In this document: piece after piece, positions 63,101 to 64,000 of the stretch | Numbering within the stretch: the first letter of the stretch is position 1 | How the letters are laid out: each line of letters begins with the position of its first letter | DNA from: Paraburkholderia sp. BCC1885 | GTDB taxonomy: Bacteria > Pseudomonadota > Gammaproteobacteria > Burkholderiales > Burkholderiaceae | Length of the DNA: 64,000 nucleotides | Direction of reading: 5' to 3' | Assembly: GCF_900996235.1 (NCBI RefSeq) | Contig: NZ_CAAJGM010000122.1 | Location: forward strand, 62,001-126,000 | Position numbers and translations under genes: made by a program | Notes under the pieces: generated by a model | Database searches by the model: none | The model's input: only the letters and a program-made list of their open reading frames with translations | What the model was told of the DNA's origin: nothing

Positions 63101-63457
63101 GTTTTAGCTCCCCTGTCTTTAAACTGAATAGGGGAGCTAACTGCAAGGCCTATGCCATTTGTGCAAAGTGCTCAGGCATGCAGAACAAACCTAGAAGAAT
63201 CAAGGGCCAGCGGGCTGCTGCGTCGATCCGCGCCGCCGCAACGGACGCCCATGTGTCGCGGAACAGAACCCTTGTAGCCAGCGTGCGTAACGTAACGCGA
63301 AACGCCGCCGGTCTCGCGCTACGCCACCTGCATGCCGCCTCACGTCACGCCGTCGAAGCCCACCGCCGAAGGCCACCGCCGAAGCTCAGCGCCGAAGCCC
63401 ACCGCCGAAGCTCACCGCCGAATCCCACCGTCGAACCCTCCACCGCATCGTCCGGAC
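63101..63457. other. Gap between lipoprotein gene and MFS gene, with 13-bp repeats
   Basis: 357 bp without a supported gene. It contains the 13-bp tandem repeat at 63361-63438 just after the MFS stop and should also hold the lipoprotein promoter. Confidence 0.5.
63361..63438. repeat. 13-bp tandem repeat, six copies
   Basis: Six units of the form CACCGCCGAAGCT with one to three changes: 63361-63373, 63374-63386, 63387-63399, 63400-63412, 63413-63425 and 63426-63438. A degenerate 15-bp copy precedes them. A 13-bp period does not fit codons, so it is non-coding. Confidence 0.85.
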
Positions 63458-64000
63458 TCAGATCTTCAGCCGCCGCAAAACCTTCGGCCCGGCGAACGCG
63501 ATTAGCGCCGCGCACATCGCCACCACCGACAGCCCGATCGGCAGACTCGTCATTTGCGTGACCGCGCCGATAATCACCGGCCCGAGCAGCAGTCCGAAAT
63601 ACGCGAGCCCCGCCACATGTGCGAGCCCTTCGGCCGCATGAATGCCTTCGACTCGCGCCGCCGCCGCGAACAGCACCGGCATCATGTTCGCGAGGCCGAG
63701 ACCCATCAGCGTGAAGCCGGTCAGCGCGGCGAACGGATAGGGCAGCAGCAGCGCGCCGATCATCCCCGCGCATGCGAGCGAGGCGCTGGCCATTACCAGT
63801 TGTGGCGCGCCGAAACGGGCGCGCACGGCATCGCCGCCGAAGCGGGCCGCCGCCATGCCGCCCGAAAACGCCGCGTAGGCCGCGCTCGCGAGCGCCGGCG
63901 TGGCGAGCACGACGTCGCGCATATAGACCGTGGCCCAGTCGTACATCGCCCCTTCGGCGATCAGCGCGACCAGCGCCGTCGCCCCCAGAGCCCACAGCGC
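63458..64000 (-). CDS. MFS transporter, C-terminal part (runs off the window)
   Basis: The frame is open to base 64000; the visible 180 residues hold about six hydrophobic segments (ALWALGATALVALIAEGAMY, AYAAFSGGMAAARFGGDAV, LACAGMIGALLLPYPFAAL, VAGLAYFGLLLGPVIIGAVT, IGLSVVAMCAALIAFAGP). The pattern resembles the second half of a major-facilitator permease, of the YbjJ-like type. The start is beyond the window; the substrate is unknown. Confidence 0.82.
   Translation of the reverse strand, partial: ALWALGATALVALIAEGAMYDWATVYMRDVVLATPALASAAYAAFSGGMAAARFGGDAVRARFGAPQLVMASASLACAGMIGALLLPYPFAALTGFTLMGLGLANMMPVLFAAAARVEGIHAAEGLAHVAGLAYFGLLLGPVIIGAVTQMTSLPIGLSVVAMCAALIAFAGPKVLRRLKI

Overview
The window is one continuous, GC-rich stretch of core chromosome from a betaproteobacterium of the Burkholderiaceae, most likely Paraburkholderia or a close relative. 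This rests on gene content and order read from the translations (gatAB next to xth; metX-metW-ampG; argB-HAD-slmA; regB-regA beside hslVU and dksA; lpxL-dapF-DUF484-xerC; GTG-started metK) and on family-typical small genes (DUF4148, DUF3185, CWC protein, HiPIP). No tRNA, rRNA, CRISPR array, intact insertion sequence or prophage was seen.

Layout. 1-4.6 kb (+): end of gatA, gatB, a PPK2-type polyphosphate kinase and exonuclease III. 4.7-9.1 kb (-): a tightly packed metX-metW-ampG-M48 peptidase unit. 9.5-12 kb (-): argB, a HAD nucleotidase and the nucleoid-occlusion factor slmA. 12.3-16 kb: a CWC protein and a TPR/glycosyltransferase-like protein that converge, then the redox two-component pair regB-regA. 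16-18.8 kb (-): hslVU, with a heat-shock-like promoter, and a DksA that has lost its zinc-finger cysteines. 19.4-25.6 kb (-): a His-rich COG0523 GTPase, rlmI, xerC, DUF484, dapF and lpxL, with metK divergent from lpxL. 27.1-28.6 kb is the only clearly accessory-looking part: lower GC by eye, holding a broken AbiEi-like/Fic-like remnant and an Arg-rich ORF. 28.6-36.1 kb: a phytanoyl-CoA-dioxygenase-like protein, aldo/keto reductase, fatty-acid desaturase, srkA, a DUF3857/transglutaminase lipoprotein and three small proteins. 36.5-42.8 kb (-): coxG-xdhC without their enzyme, an amino-acid permease, a soluble NarX-type kinase with its regulator, and ferredoxin-NADP reductase. 43.3-50.8 kb: a sugar regulon, namely binding protein, ATPase and two permeases of the YtfQRT-YjfF type, a LacI repressor and a divergent aldose 1-epimerase. 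50.9-61.3 kb: an assortment of single genes (EEP hydrolase, AAA ATPase, DUF4148, FAD oxidoreductase, HiPIP, amidase, dienelactone hydrolase, LivK, JmjC-like cupin). 61.5-64 kb (-): a lipoprotein with a 42-fold Thr-Pro tract, a 13-bp tandem repeat and the end of an MFS transporter.

How the genes work together. Clear functional groups are: methionine/SAM synthesis (metX, metW, metK); charging of Gln/Asn-tRNA (gatAB); stress and redox control (hslVU, dksA, regBA, srkA); cell-division and chromosome control (slmA, xerC); envelope (lpxL, dapF, ampG, M48); and sugar uptake with its own repressor, where AT-rich boxes recur at both controlled starts. I did not find a convincing new multi-gene system. 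The best leads are the repeated AT-rich boxes of the sugar regulon (one inside the end of lacI), the TP-repeat lipoprotein, the palindrome upstream of the variant dksA, and the broken AbiEi/Fic remnant.
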